Below, one piece after another: positions 9,201 to 15,680 of a stretch of 38,516 nucleotides of DNA. Made by a program: the position numbers and the translations under genes. The notes beneath the pieces were generated by a model, which saw only the letters and a list, made by a program, of their open reading frames with translations, had not been told where the DNA came from and ran no database searches. The DNA is from Oscillospiraceae bacterium (GTDB taxonomy: Bacteria; Bacillota; Clostridia; Oscillospirales; Oscillospiraceae). Position 1 is the first letter of the stretch. Every line of letters starts with the position of its first letter. The stretch is taken from the NCBI GenBank assembly GCA_017482385.1, contig JAFUNI010000019.1:1-38516 (forward strand). Direction: 5' to 3'.

Positions 9201-9342
9201 CACCGGTGTAGGCATTGTACATATCCTCCTGGGTGATGCCGTTTACTTCCGCGTTGCCGCTGTCGATCAGGTAGAGTACCTTTTCGTTTATCTCACCGCG
9301 CTGTTCTTTTGGAATCTGTTCACCGTAAAACGCATATTTCAT
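6298..9342 (-). CDS. DNA adenine methyltransferase-helicase fusion (1014 aa)
   Basis: The N-terminal third carries N6-adenine methyltransferase motifs: QFFTPP (about 76-81, as in type I M subunits), DLTCGIGSFF (101-110, SAM-binding motif I) and NPPF (161-164, catalytic motif IV). The C-terminal half is a superfamily 2 helicase: QGSGKT (about 508-513, Walker A), LDESDE (about 605, DExx box) and a motif VI-like Q-x3-R-x2-R near residue 955. Fusions of this kind occur in mobile elements and phages (DarB-type antirestriction) and in restriction systems; no nuclease domain is visible, so self-protection or a replication role is more likely than cutting. ATG 9342 is chosen for GGAGG 8 nt upstream; that SD overlaps the end of the DUF4942-like gene. 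Domain calls are solid; biological role is inferred. Confidence 0.9.
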   Translation of the reverse strand: MKYAFYGEQIPKEQRGEINEKVLYLIDSGNAEVNGITQEDMYNAYTGDGGLHGLERKDFDNYHTYSEAKKEAENGQFFTPPKLCEYIVSSLKLSAGDTVADLTCGIGSFFNFVPSEECIYGCELDIKAFKVARHLYPAAHIEWKDIRNYQPGVRFDYVVGNPPFNLKWTIEGNEDMESQFYYCVKAAELLKPLGIMAILVPKSFLSDAFLDNKKIKLMESHFSFLGQVTLPENAFSHLGVASFATKVQFWQKKCSAPDWKPHKYQTEETFALEKHFDLKAAVKQTFEKILMLPKANLEKNSAHVLLELARTHSSSKEFQYEVQKKLYQIKVHPATREKYGRCCEYVHTFYTQQKPDSMTQEEWDRKKLTERKVLTYLRRALQQQNRKPEVDKLSLVHQDGRFVYKAYSAAMRKLLTEEMKRPIPVYQAVLDNEPDRFKGYQKMLRRKRREYVIQNMPFSQMQEDPAIGNWLNDFTIWDSLNEETIRLNGVQKHDVNLVLQKRYTLLQWEQGSGKTLAAITTGMYRMQHQHVHSTWVVSSAISIRNNWDEVLKIYNIPYVFVERLSDLDKVRRGDFVIMTLNKVSIFKKQLARKMRLLNQKVQFILDESDEISNADSARCKSVLSCFRRCYAKLLTTGTSTRNNISEFAPQLELLYNNSINMISWNAYIYKRSEDDQDELETKDNPYYGMPIPAYKRGYSLFSASHLPERITVFGIGKRTQDIYNASVLDDILSKTVITRTFREVTGKDIRRLRQVPLEFPDEERAVYETAMKEFHTMRSNYFRSTGNSRKDSSLKLIQQIQLLLRISAAPDSLKEYSGDIPVKILTAVEMVASWPDECVAIGVRHKVVLDSYVKAFKELLPDRPLFVVTGATTSFAKRRALKNKLKESGNGILLCTQQSLPSSVNFEFVNKVLIPELHYNNSGMSQFYMRFVRYTSTELKYIFFLTYLGSIESNQMQMVLCKEKLNLFMKGQDTDLDSIYEEFDVNFDLLSALMQREQDEEGKFHIRWGEQLVA

Positions 9343-9356
9343 ATCAGTTACCTCCG

Positions 9357-10229
9357 TCACGGTCTTGTGCGCAGATAGACTTCTATGAACTTAATGGCAT
9401 GGGCTTCCTCAGTGAAGCGAATATCCATTCTACCGTTGCGGAAGATGCGCATTTTCTTGATCTTTGTGCAATCCTCAAACTCAAAGGAATCCTCGTAAAG
9501 CCTATAGGTGTTGATAATCCTGCCAAGCTCACCAGGGTATATGCCGATCTTTCCTGTTTCAAAATGGGCAAGGCCCTTGAGAAAGGTTTTACTGGAATCG
9601 GGCAGTGTGCGGTCATAATTGACAGCGCTGCTGAACTGTACAGTGTGGGTTTTCCGCTCGTAGCTGGGTTTGTTGAACCGCCATACGGCATTGTGGCACT
9701 GTTGTTTCAGGTAAAACTCTGCCTGTTCCCAAAGATCTCGGCCATCTGTCTGGTTGAAGATCTGCTCAATGATCTGCTGGTAATCAAGCGTAAGGTTCAA
9801 CATCTGCTCGTTATACTGGATCATTTCTTCCTCGTAACCATTGCGCCATCTTTCGCCCGGTTGCTTCGGCAGCAGGGCAGTTTCAATATCACCTTCGTCC
9901 AGAACAATGTGATAGATCTCTTCAAAATGCCGCACGATGCTGTGAATGAAGCCAGTATGGGTTTTCCGGATCTGCTTTTCTATGTCTCGCACGGAGATCG
10001 TCAGATTGCTGTGATCCGAAAGGTACATTGTATGATTGTTTTCCCCTATGGAGGCTAACAGCTGCTTTTGAGACTCCAGCATGGTTTCCCAGTAGAATTG
10101 CAGCTCCTGCAGAGAGGAACGGGCGTCATCGTAAGCAGATTGATGGGCCTTACAGAATTTCTTATCTTCTGCAGAGATCCGTTCATCCGCTTTGATTTCT
10201 ACCTTGGCGAATTTTTCAAGAAGGCTCAT
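9357..10229 (-). CDS. DUF4942-like protein (290 aa)
   Basis: A mostly helical, acidic soluble protein. The end of the protein (MRIFRNGRMDIRF near residue 265) matches the pattern of DUF4942 proteins, which have a C-terminal FKNGx-hydrophobic-F signature and are often encoded next to adenine methyltransferases in mobile elements. Here the methyltransferase-helicase follows after 14 nt, consistent with a functional pair. ATG 10229 is preceded by GGAGG with TATCA spacing, and that SD lies inside a 14-codon leader ORF. No catalytic residues can be named. The family call is tentative. Confidence 0.65.
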   Translation of the reverse strand: MSLLEKFAKVEIKADERISAEDKKFCKAHQSAYDDARSSLQELQFYWETMLESQKQLLASIGENNHTMYLSDHSNLTISVRDIEKQIRKTHTGFIHSIVRHFEEIYHIVLDEGDIETALLPKQPGERWRNGYEEEMIQYNEQMLNLTLDYQQIIEQIFNQTDGRDLWEQAEFYLKQQCHNAVWRFNKPSYERKTHTVQFSSAVNYDRTLPDSSKTFLKGLAHFETGKIGIYPGELGRIINTYRLYEDSFEFEDCTKIKKMRIFRNGRMDIRFTEEAHAIKFIEVYLRTRP

Positions 10230-10260
10230 TGATACCTCCTATCTCTGTTTCGTTTTTCAT
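10216..10260 (-). CDS. 14-aa leader peptide overlapping the DUF4942-like gene start
   Basis: A tiny frame, MKNETEIGGINEPS then TGA, starts at ATG 10260 with GGAGG (10267-10271) 6 nt upstream, a near-optimal initiation site. It reads straight through the SD and start codon of the DUF4942-like gene in another frame and stops 12 nt inside it. This arrangement would couple translation of the downstream gene to ribosomes on the leader. Whether the peptide itself has a function is unknown. Confidence 0.45.
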   Translation of the reverse strand: MKNETEIGGINEPS

Positions 10261-10280
10261 ATATTTCCTCCAATAAGAAA

Positions 10281-10309
10281 GCTGTGGCAAACACGGGGTC
10301 TGCCACAGC
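10281..10309 (-). terminator. Stem-loop upstream of the DUF4942-like gene
   Basis: A perfect 9-bp inverted repeat (GCTGTGGCA / TGCCACAGC) with an 11-nt loop. On the transcribed strand it is followed by TTTCTTATT, so it may act as a weak intrinsic terminator or attenuator between the 80-residue gene and the leader ORF/DUF4942-like gene. Confidence 0.55.
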
Positions 10310-10321
10310 CGGGTACATATT

Positions 10322-10365
10322 GGACAGATTTGTACTGTCCTTAAAGCTTGTTCACCGTCCTTAAA
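10322..10365. promoter_or_regulatory. Inverted repeat and two 20-bp-phased direct repeats
   Basis: GGACAG / CTGTCC (10322-10327 and 10335-10340) form a 6-bp inverted repeat with a 7-nt spacer. Overlapping it, GTCCTTAAA occurs twice (10337-10345 and 10357-10365), exactly 20 bp apart, about two helical turns. This is the look of a regulator-binding site upstream of the DUF4942-like/methyltransferase genes. No canonical promoter is clear beside it. Confidence 0.4.
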
Positions 10366-10367
10366 CA

Positions 10368-10610
10368 TTATGCGGCAAGGGGCAGGGGAGCCTGCATTGC
10401 AGCAGTTGCAAAGGGGTAAGGCGAAAAGGACAGGTGATAATGGGCATCCTGTGTCTCAAAGTGAATGTAGTCACTTGTACACTGGTGCAGGGCAATTACG
10501 GGAAAGGTGCGGTACAGGGTACCGTTTTTGGTAAGTACCGCGCTCTTCCCAACGCAAATGGGTCGAACAGGTCTGCTATTCAGGTTCTCGGTTCGTTTGA
10601 CCGCTTTCAT
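10368..10610 (-). CDS. Small hypothetical protein (80 aa)
   Basis: A short protein beginning MKAVKRTENLNSRPVRPICVG, with a basic N-terminus and a histidine-rich middle/C-terminal part (DYIHFETQDAHYHLSF). It does not match a family I can name. ATG 10610 has GGAGG about 10 nt upstream, immediately after the stop of the sigma-like gene, so the two are probably co-transcribed. Confidence 0.6.
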   Translation of the reverse strand: MKAVKRTENLNSRPVRPICVGKSAVLTKNGTLYRTFPVIALHQCTSDYIHFETQDAHYHLSFSPYPFATAAMQAPLPLAA

Positions 10611-10625
10611 TCGGATCGTCCCTCC

Positions 10626-11168
10626 TTATTCATAATCATAGCAAAGCTGTTTCAGTGCGCTGCAGGCAAGATCCAATACATGCCGGACGCACTTCATCGT
10701 GACATTATGGCTTTTGGCAATTTCCCGGATATCGTACCCGTCACTGCGCATACGGACCATTTGCATTTGTTCCTTGGTGATCATTCCGGCCAGCTCGTGA
10801 AGCAGGAGCTGTGTTTCAAGTTCTGCCATCACGTCATGCCCATAGGGTACGCTGTGTTCCAACGGCAGCCCACCGGCATACAAACCGGAATGGATGCTGA
10901 TTACATCTGCTGTTCTCATTTTTCTACCCTGTGTTCTTAAATGGTTTGATAATGCTCCACGCATCTCTTTCCACGCCATCGTAGAAAATGAATACTGGCA
11001 CATATCCGGGCGGGAGAAAAACTTCTTTACAGCCTTCAAATATCCGAAGATAACTACATCGTAGAATTCATCCTCGGGCAGATGGTTTTCATTCAGGAAC
11101 TTCAAAACCAGTCCGTGATTCTCTGCGGCAAAGGTTCCTTGTTCCGGTGTCAAAGGTATGTCACTCAT
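10626..11168 (-). CDS. Sigma-70-like regulator (180 aa)
   Basis: The N-terminal half (about 35-85) resembles sigma region 2: a helical segment DEFYDVVIFGYLKAVKKF followed by SFSTMAWKEMRGALSNHLR. The C-terminal part contains a helix-turn-helix like region 4 (YDIREIAKSHNVTMKCVRHVLDLACSAL, split over residues 145-175). Family members redirect RNA polymerase or act as sigma-like regulators of mobile-element operons. ATG 11168 is preceded by AGGAGG. This is one of two sigma-like genes in the window; the other is at 16.9-17.5 kb. Promoter specificity is unknown. Confidence 0.75.
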   Translation of the reverse strand: MSDIPLTPEQGTFAAENHGLVLKFLNENHLPEDEFYDVVIFGYLKAVKKFFSRPDMCQYSFSTMAWKEMRGALSNHLRTQGRKMRTADVISIHSGLYAGGLPLEHSVPYGHDVMAELETQLLLHELAGMITKEQMQMVRMRSDGYDIREIAKSHNVTMKCVRHVLDLACSALKQLCYDYE

Positions 11169-11193
11169 AATGATTCCTCCTGATTAATTTGAG

Positions 11194-11227
11194 AAGGACC
11201 ACCCCCGGCAAGCCGAAGGTGGTCCTT
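11194..11227. terminator. Strong stem-loop between the zinc-ribbon gene and the sigma-like gene
   Basis: A perfect 10-bp inverted repeat (AAGGACCACC / GGTGGTCCTT) encloses a further CGGC-AA-GCCG stem. There is no T-run on either strand, so it is better read as an attenuator, processing site or transcript-stabilising hairpin than a classic terminator. A smaller inverted repeat (GGTAC / GTACC) lies at 11237-11253. Confidence 0.5.
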
Positions 11228-11260
11228 GTTACATACGGTACTGACTATGTACCTTGATTC

Positions 11261-12103
11261 TTAGTCGGGCAGAGCATCCCGCTCACCGTCAATGGTGGGG
11301 GTGATGGTGAAGCTGTCACCGGTGGACAGAGGCAGTTCATTGCCACCACTGATTTCGCACACATCATCGTACTGTTCCTCTGCTGCCTTTTCGCGCTGCT
11401 CCATAATCAGTTTCAGCTGATCCTTGAAGTTTGCGGCATAGGCCTTTACCTGCTGCAGCTTCTCACCGGAGAAGTCAGCAACACGGCGGAAGGTAGCAAC
11501 GCTGTAATCTTCCTTGCCGTTGTTCTCCTGCTTCAGACCGATGCGCACAATGCTGCCGTAGGGGGCACGACGGCGCAGAGCAAAAGCTTTGCTGTAGAAA
11601 TCCTTGAAAGGCTTGATGCTTGTGGGCGGCAGATTGATCTGAATAGGCAGATACTCGCCGCTGCGGAGCAGGTAAATGACACGCATATTCTTACATGCCT
11701 TTCCTGCGCCCTTGGCTGCAGTACCGTAGGTATTCAGCTGACAGGTAGCGCAGGGACCACCGGGATCACCGATACCTACCTTGCCATCGTAGGAGCTGCA
11801 CAAAGGCTTGTTGTCCTCATCATCATTGCTCTCAGGCCAGTAGGCGCAGTGGGCGTGGTGATGCAGGATAACACCTTCAAGCGTTGTCGCACTTTCAGGA
11901 TTGTCCGGATCGTCAGTGGGGATCTCGAAGAACTTACCGCCGCCGCTGGGAATCTTGATACGGGTGAAGGACATAGACAGGCCATCCATATCCTCCGCAA
12001 GTTCCTCAGCAGTGAAATCACAACTTTCCACCATGGCAGGCAGTGCAAAGGCCATATCGGGGGTTGTGGGCTGGGTCATCATACCGTTGTTCTGTTCGTA
12101 CAT
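11261..12103 (-). CDS. Zinc-ribbon protein, possible ssDNA-binding protein (280 aa)
   Basis: The middle of this acidic protein contains spaced Cys and His residues: HHHAHCAYWP, PLCSSYDGK and GPCATCQLN followed by GKACKNMRVIYLL (about 78-145), a plausible zinc site embedded in a beta-rich domain. Such Cys-containing proteins with acidic tails next to DNA-processing genes occur in phages and ICEs and are sometimes ssDNA-binding proteins; I cannot prove this here. The C-terminus is acidic. ATG 12103 has GGAGG about 8 nt upstream. It follows the DUF932 gene after 28 nt. Confidence 0.65.
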   Translation of the reverse strand: MYEQNNGMMTQPTTPDMAFALPAMVESCDFTAEELAEDMDGLSMSFTRIKIPSGGGKFFEIPTDDPDNPESATTLEGVILHHHAHCAYWPESNDDEDNKPLCSSYDGKVGIGDPGGPCATCQLNTYGTAAKGAGKACKNMRVIYLLRSGEYLPIQINLPPTSIKPFKDFYSKAFALRRRAPYGSIVRIGLKQENNGKEDYSVATFRRVADFSGEKLQQVKAYAANFKDQLKLIMEQREKAAEEQYDDVCEISGGNELPLSTGDSFTITPTIDGERDALPD

Positions 12104-12131
12104 AATATTACCTCCAAAATTTGTTTCATTA

Positions 12132-13202
12132 TTAAGCTGCTGCTTGATTGATGTGCTTCCAGATGCGCGGATGCATCGTCAGGATCTTGTAGCCGACACC
12201 TTCCAGTTCTGTGGAACGGTCATAGCTTTCAACATCCTGGGCGTACCGTGTCACGGCATTGGACAGGCCGTAAAGCGACAGATCTTTTCCTTCGATAAGA
12301 TGCTGCAGAACGCCACCGCGCTCATCTTCCGTGATACCAAATTCTTTGCCGGTAAGCTGGATCAGATTTGGAATATCCTCTGTATTCAGCTTTGCTTCCC
12401 GTGCATTGCGCATAATGTCAATGACCTTATCAAACCGGGTCTGATCCACCGCTGCATATACGGTGTCGCGGATCTGCTTGACAAATGCGGTATCAATGGC
12501 ATCAATGGTATCCTGCTCATACAGTTCAAAGTTACCGTCCAGACTGTTGGTTTTGCCGATGTGGTACTTTCGGGCCTTGGCATCGTTGACAACCATACCG
12601 TTGCTGCACACCAGGCGATACACCAAAGGCTGGATCAAAACAGATCCCTGTCCAACCTCACTGTTGCTGATAATAACACCGGACTGAACAATATCGCCGG
12701 GTACCACCTCTGCCTGCAAGCGGGGATTTACCACCTTGATGTACATACGGCTGTCTGTGATCTGGCAGCTTTCAAAGATGGCACCATCAATCTGCTGTAA
12801 AGCAGGCAGTACGATTTCTGCAATGTGCATATTGTCTATACGTCGGTAACGGTTGCTCAGAAATGCTCGGGCAGTACCGAACAGTGTACGGACGAGACGC
12901 TGGGCCGGATCCCTGTGCAGCCACTCATTCAAATTGTGAGCAAGCAGGGCAGGGTGTTCCGTGAGCATCTTGTTGTAGTATGCTGCCGGCACTTCGGTAA
13001 AGGTTCCCAGCTGCTGATGGGCAATGGAATTGACCTCCAAAGGCTCCAGAGGAGCCATGGAATTATCGTGCAACTGTAAGTAGACCTGATCACCGAAGGT
13101 TTCAAACTGCATCGAACCTGTGTTAACAAGGAAGTCCTGTTTCGCTTCATTTTGGCGGTGCAGCTCTATCGCAAGCTGCTGTAGAGTCAAACCCGCTTTC
13201 AT
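12132..13202 (-). CDS. DUF932 domain protein (356 aa)
   Basis: The protein matches the DUF932/phage-plasmid-like family: an N-terminal segment ending in AYYNKMLTEHPALLAHNLNEW, the RTLFGTARAFLSNRYRRIDN core, and a later YRLVCSNGMVV segment. The family is widespread in phages, plasmids and conjugative elements next to ssb and recombination genes, and its biochemical role is not established. ATG 13202 is preceded by AAAGGAG at about 10 nt. No membrane segments. Its place between ssb and the zinc-ribbon protein suits a role in DNA processing in the recipient. Confidence 0.8.
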   Translation of the reverse strand: MKAGLTLQQLAIELHRQNEAKQDFLVNTGSMQFETFGDQVYLQLHDNSMAPLEPLEVNSIAHQQLGTFTEVPAAYYNKMLTEHPALLAHNLNEWLHRDPAQRLVRTLFGTARAFLSNRYRRIDNMHIAEIVLPALQQIDGAIFESCQITDSRMYIKVVNPRLQAEVVPGDIVQSGVIISNSEVGQGSVLIQPLVYRLVCSNGMVVNDAKARKYHIGKTNSLDGNFELYEQDTIDAIDTAFVKQIRDTVYAAVDQTRFDKVIDIMRNAREAKLNTEDIPNLIQLTGKEFGITEDERGGVLQHLIEGKDLSLYGLSNAVTRYAQDVESYDRSTELEGVGYKILTMHPRIWKHINQAAA

Positions 13203-13241
13203 TCGTACTTACGCTCCTTTCTTCTGTGTTGAAACATAGAC

Positions 13242-14057
13242 TTACCAAGTAAGCTGGATACCGTTGGAAACGATCTGCGCAGCCATACCCTCGCTCTGTA
13301 GAACCTTAATGAGCTGGGGCCAGTACACCTTTGCCGGAAAACTGGAAAGATGCTCCCGGGGCGTTTCTTCTTCACCCTGGTCGATCAGCACATCGCCATC
13401 TTCACGGATGGTCAGTGTGGTGATGCCACGGGAATGAAGATCCGCAATGGTAGTTTCAAGAACCTTTCTTGCCTGCAGTTCATACCAGATCTGCGTATTT
13501 ACGGGTTGCTGGTTAGGAGGCAGTTTTTCCTCTCCGTCGTCAGCTCCGTTCACCTTTTCCAAAGGAACGGATTTCACCATACTGCAGCTGATATTGCCAC
13601 GCTTGTCGATCTTCACATCTGCGTGGTCGTATTCCTCCGCGCCGTAGACACGGATGCGGCCAATACCGCCATTAAGGATCAGCTGGGCGGGATTCTTTTC
13701 ACACCATTCCCAGGTCGCGTCTTGATAAATGCTTCTGAGATAGCCGGTGATCCGAAGATTCACATGACACAGCAGAAGCTGAGTTCCACCTTCACCTTCC
13801 GCAGGGTGAAGGTTGTTTTGTTGGGAAGTGCCATGGCCCTCCCGGTACAGTGCGTTCATTCTGGCCTTTCGCATCTGTTTCTTCTTTGCCTGTTTGATAA
13901 ACGGCATAAGAAGGAAGAGAATGACCCAGGCTCCCCAAATGGCAAAAACACCCAAGAGGAGCCAGATCTGTGCGTCACCTCGCACAAATGCTAAAACCGC
14001 AATTACGGCACCGATCAGGATAGAGACACTTGACCAAATAGATTTTTCGCTTTTCAT
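13242..14057 (-). CDS. Membrane-anchored hypothetical protein (271 aa)
   Basis: Two hydrophobic segments at about residues 10-27 and 31-53 place the N-terminus in the membrane, followed by a basic stretch (KQAKKKQMRKARM) and a large soluble domain presumed cytoplasmic. No catalytic motif is recognised. ATG 14057 has AAAGGA about 11 nt upstream. It lies just after the ssb terminator, so it depends on read-through or an undetected promoter. Confidence 0.65.
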   Translation of the reverse strand: MKSEKSIWSSVSILIGAVIAVLAFVRGDAQIWLLLGVFAIWGAWVILFLLMPFIKQAKKKQMRKARMNALYREGHGTSQQNNLHPAEGEGGTQLLLCHVNLRITGYLRSIYQDATWEWCEKNPAQLILNGGIGRIRVYGAEEYDHADVKIDKRGNISCSMVKSVPLEKVNGADDGEEKLPPNQQPVNTQIWYELQARKVLETTIADLHSRGITTLTIREDGDVLIDQGEEETPREHLSSFPAKVYWPQLIKVLQSEGMAAQIVSNGIQLTW

Positions 14058-14093
14058 TCGTAGTACAGTCCTTTCATAATAAATTGCGCGGAA

Positions 14094-14156
14094 AACAAAA
14101 AAAGAGGAACCGCACCGGTTTCAGATCATTCTGATAAACCAGTACGGTTCCTCTTT
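14094..14156 (-). terminator. Intrinsic terminator downstream of ssb
   Basis: A perfect 12-bp inverted repeat (AAAGAGGAACCG at 14101-14112 and CGGTTCCTCTTT at 14145-14156), with additional pairing in the loop, is followed on the transcribed strand by a T7 run. It lies 17 nt after the ssb stop codon, making ssb potentially monocistronic. Confidence 0.85.
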
Positions 14157-14172
14157 GACCGGAAGTGATTGA

Positions 14173-14577
14173 TCACTCCGGGAGCTGCATTCGGTCTCCG
14201 TCCAACACCTCCGGCGTCGGTTCCGGTTCTACCGGTGCAGCAGTGTCCTTGTCAGCTTCCTGCCGTTCAGCTCGGCGGCGGGGGATATAACCAAAATCGC
14301 TGCAATAGATCTTCAGCATTTGTGTCTTTTCCCGTCCGTGCTTTGCGGTACTGTCCACCAGTTCCAGAGAACCGGTGACCCATATCAGGCTGCCTTTTCT
14401 GACACCAAGCCGTTCCAAGCGGGCTACAAGATTGCCCCATGCCCAGACCTGATGGGTCTGATAACGGCCTTTGCCTACTTGCTCTGTTATTTCAAAGCTT
14501 ACATAGGCGGTTTCCTTCTGACTTTGCTTAAACTGAAGATCAGCTTTCACATAGCCAATGACTTGGATCTGCGCCAT
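14173..14577 (-). CDS. ssb: Single-stranded DNA-binding protein (134 aa)
   Basis: A small SSB with the OB-fold start MAQIQVIGYV, the conserved FEI and QVWAWG-type segments, and GSLIWVTGSLELV near residue 85. It would coat the transferred strand or replication intermediates. The C-terminal tail is acidic/proline-rich and ends DGDRMQLPE, without the usual terminal DDDIPF-type Phe, so docking of host repair proteins may be altered. ATG 14577 follows AAAGGAG with 4 nt spacing. It has a consensus promoter, a structured 180-nt leader and a strong terminator, so it appears separately controlled. Confidence 0.9.
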   Translation of the reverse strand: MAQIQVIGYVKADLQFKQSQKETAYVSFEITEQVGKGRYQTHQVWAWGNLVARLERLGVRKGSLIWVTGSLELVDSTAKHGREKTQMLKIYCSDFGYIPRRRAERQEADKDTAAPVEPEPTPEVLDGDRMQLPE

Positions 14578-14612
14578 TACACTCCTTTCTGCCGCAGGTC
14601 GAATATCTATAT

Positions 14613-14658
14613 AAAAAGGTCAGTGGCAGGCCCGACTGGGCGCAATAATGCCACTGAC
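14613..14658 (-). terminator. Terminator-like attenuator in the ssb leader
   Basis: A perfect 10-bp inverted repeat (GTCAGTGGCA / TGCCACTGAC, 14619-14628 and 14649-14658) with a secondary GC stem in its loop. On the transcribed strand it is followed by CTTTTT. It sits between the promoter and the ssb ribosome binding site, so it should cause premature termination unless an alternative structure or antiterminator intervenes. Confidence 0.7.
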
Positions 14659-14707
14659 ACATACGTACAAACTTAACAACGTGTGCAATGTGGAAAGGAT
14701 ACCACGA

Positions 14708-14739
14708 ATGAACGAAACCGTTCATATCCCATACGGGAT
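14708..14739. promoter_or_regulatory. Two tandem short inverted repeats in the ssb leader
   Basis: ATGAACG-AAAC-CGTTCAT (14708-14725) is directly followed by ATCCC-ATAC-GGGAT (14726-14739). Both are perfect small hairpins just downstream of the predicted transcription start (near 14758). They could be RNA structures of the leader, an operator, or part of an origin; the sequence alone does not decide. Confidence 0.45.
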
Positions 14740-14764
14740 GCGCACAAAAATCAATTACACCTAA

Positions 14765-14793
14765 AGTATAACACTCTATCTTGTGGTTGTCAA
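14765..14793 (-). promoter_or_regulatory. Consensus sigma-70 promoter for ssb
   Basis: On the minus strand TTGACA (14793-14788) and TATACT (14770-14765) are separated by exactly 17 nt, with an AT-rich stretch upstream that could be an UP element. Predicted start is near 14758, giving a leader of about 180 nt before ssb. A 6-bp inverted repeat ATACAA-GATG-TTGTAT at 14833-14848 lies upstream. Confidence 0.8.
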
Positions 14794-14855
14794 GTATCAA
14801 AACACAATATATAGTTATCCGCTGCGGCCAATATACAAGATGTTGTATCTCTATC

Positions 14856-15470
14856 TCAGCAAGGATAGGGAATACCGTGCATAAAACAGTAATATTCGTT
14901 CTTGATATAGAACACAAAGGTGATTGCATCCGGCCTTCCGTAGTTCCAAATGAATTTATAAGAATCTCCGTTGCCGTCGACACCATAGGCACCCAAATAC
15001 GAGCGGGAAAAGTTACCATTCCTGCACCAAAGGCGAATATCCTTATATTCGTCTTCGGTAATTACCTCCTGACTGACAATGCGAAGAATATCTTCATCAT
15101 CTATCAAGCGGTGTGTAAGATAATGGATGTACAGATCATCCGGTAAACCGAGCGCTTGTTGATAGGTAAGGGGAGTAGGATTGGATGCCCACCATCTAGT
15201 CACTTCCTGAAAGGATCGCAGATTAGGAACCTTTCTTGTTTGACGCAAACACTTGATATATGCTGCGGATTCTTCCTTGGAAAGTGTAGACGGTATTGGG
15301 CTCTGCAAGACAATGTTATTCTGACAGGTGAATGCGATCTTCTCTCCACATTCATCCTGTAAGATAATTGTATCCCGTCGTAAAGGAATTTGAACGAAAT
15401 GTGCAAGATCAAATTGCTTACTAAGATATTGCTGAATTTGGAACAACTCAACTGTGAATGGCTTATACAA
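14856..15470 (-). CDS. Hypothetical protein (204 aa, TTG start)
   Basis: A soluble protein with no domain I recognise; it has a Trp-rich middle (VTRWWASNP) and an aromatic C-terminal third. TTG 15470 (LYKPFTVELF) is preferred because GGAGG lies 9 nt upstream. An ATG at 15530 gives a 224-residue form but has no ribosome binding site and its first 20 residues are a frame-shifted reading of the preceding small ORF. The start overlaps the end of that small ORF by 8 nt, suggesting coupling. Its C-terminus lies close to the ssb promoter. Confidence 0.6.
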   Translation of the reverse strand: MYKPFTVELFQIQQYLSKQFDLAHFVQIPLRRDTIILQDECGEKIAFTCQNNIVLQSPIPSTLSKEESAAYIKCLRQTRKVPNLRSFQEVTRWWASNPTPLTYQQALGLPDDLYIHYLTHRLIDDEDILRIVSQEVITEDEYKDIRLWCRNGNFSRSYLGAYGVDGNGDSYKFIWNYGRPDAITFVFYIKNEYYCFMHGIPYPC

Positions 15471-15627
15471 AAGTAGATTCCTCCTTCTCACAAGGATTTC
15501 TAGGTTTCTTACTATCTTCTTCGTTTTCATTTTGCTGCGCTGCCTTCAGTAGTTCGGAATATCATGGAGAGTCCTTCGCGATTACTGTTATTTCAGGCTT
15601 TACATACGGTTTTTTCTGTGGATACAT
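15463..15627 (-). pseudogene. 54-codon small ORF with an in-frame UGA
   Basis: ATG 15627 follows AGGAGG with 7 nt spacing, an excellent initiation site. It encodes MYPQKKPYVKPEITVIAKDSP, then TGA (15562-15564), and then continues in the same frame with YSELLKAAQQNENEED and a further 16 codons to TAA at 15463-15465. The part after the UGA still looks like protein and ends exactly at the start of the next gene. UGG (Trp) or UAU/UUU would restore a 54-residue peptide. Either this is a recent nonsense mutation, a sequencing error, or a read-through site; the element uses UGA as an ordinary stop elsewhere. Confidence 0.6.
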
Positions 15628-15680
15628 AAAGTTACCTCCTGTTTTTTTTGATTACATAAAAGAAATAAGGTATGTATCCA

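Noticed and set aside
14094-14156. 12-bp inverted repeat near ssb as an attachment site or transposon end
   Set aside because: It is followed by a T7 run on the transcribed strand directly after a stop codon, the layout of an intrinsic terminator; there is no duplicated flanking target.
15562-15564. UGA read as Trp genome-wide (alternative genetic code)
   Set aside because: Several intact genes in the window end at UGA exactly where the next gene begins (for example 9357-9359, 16175-16177, 17464-17466), so UGA is a normal stop here.
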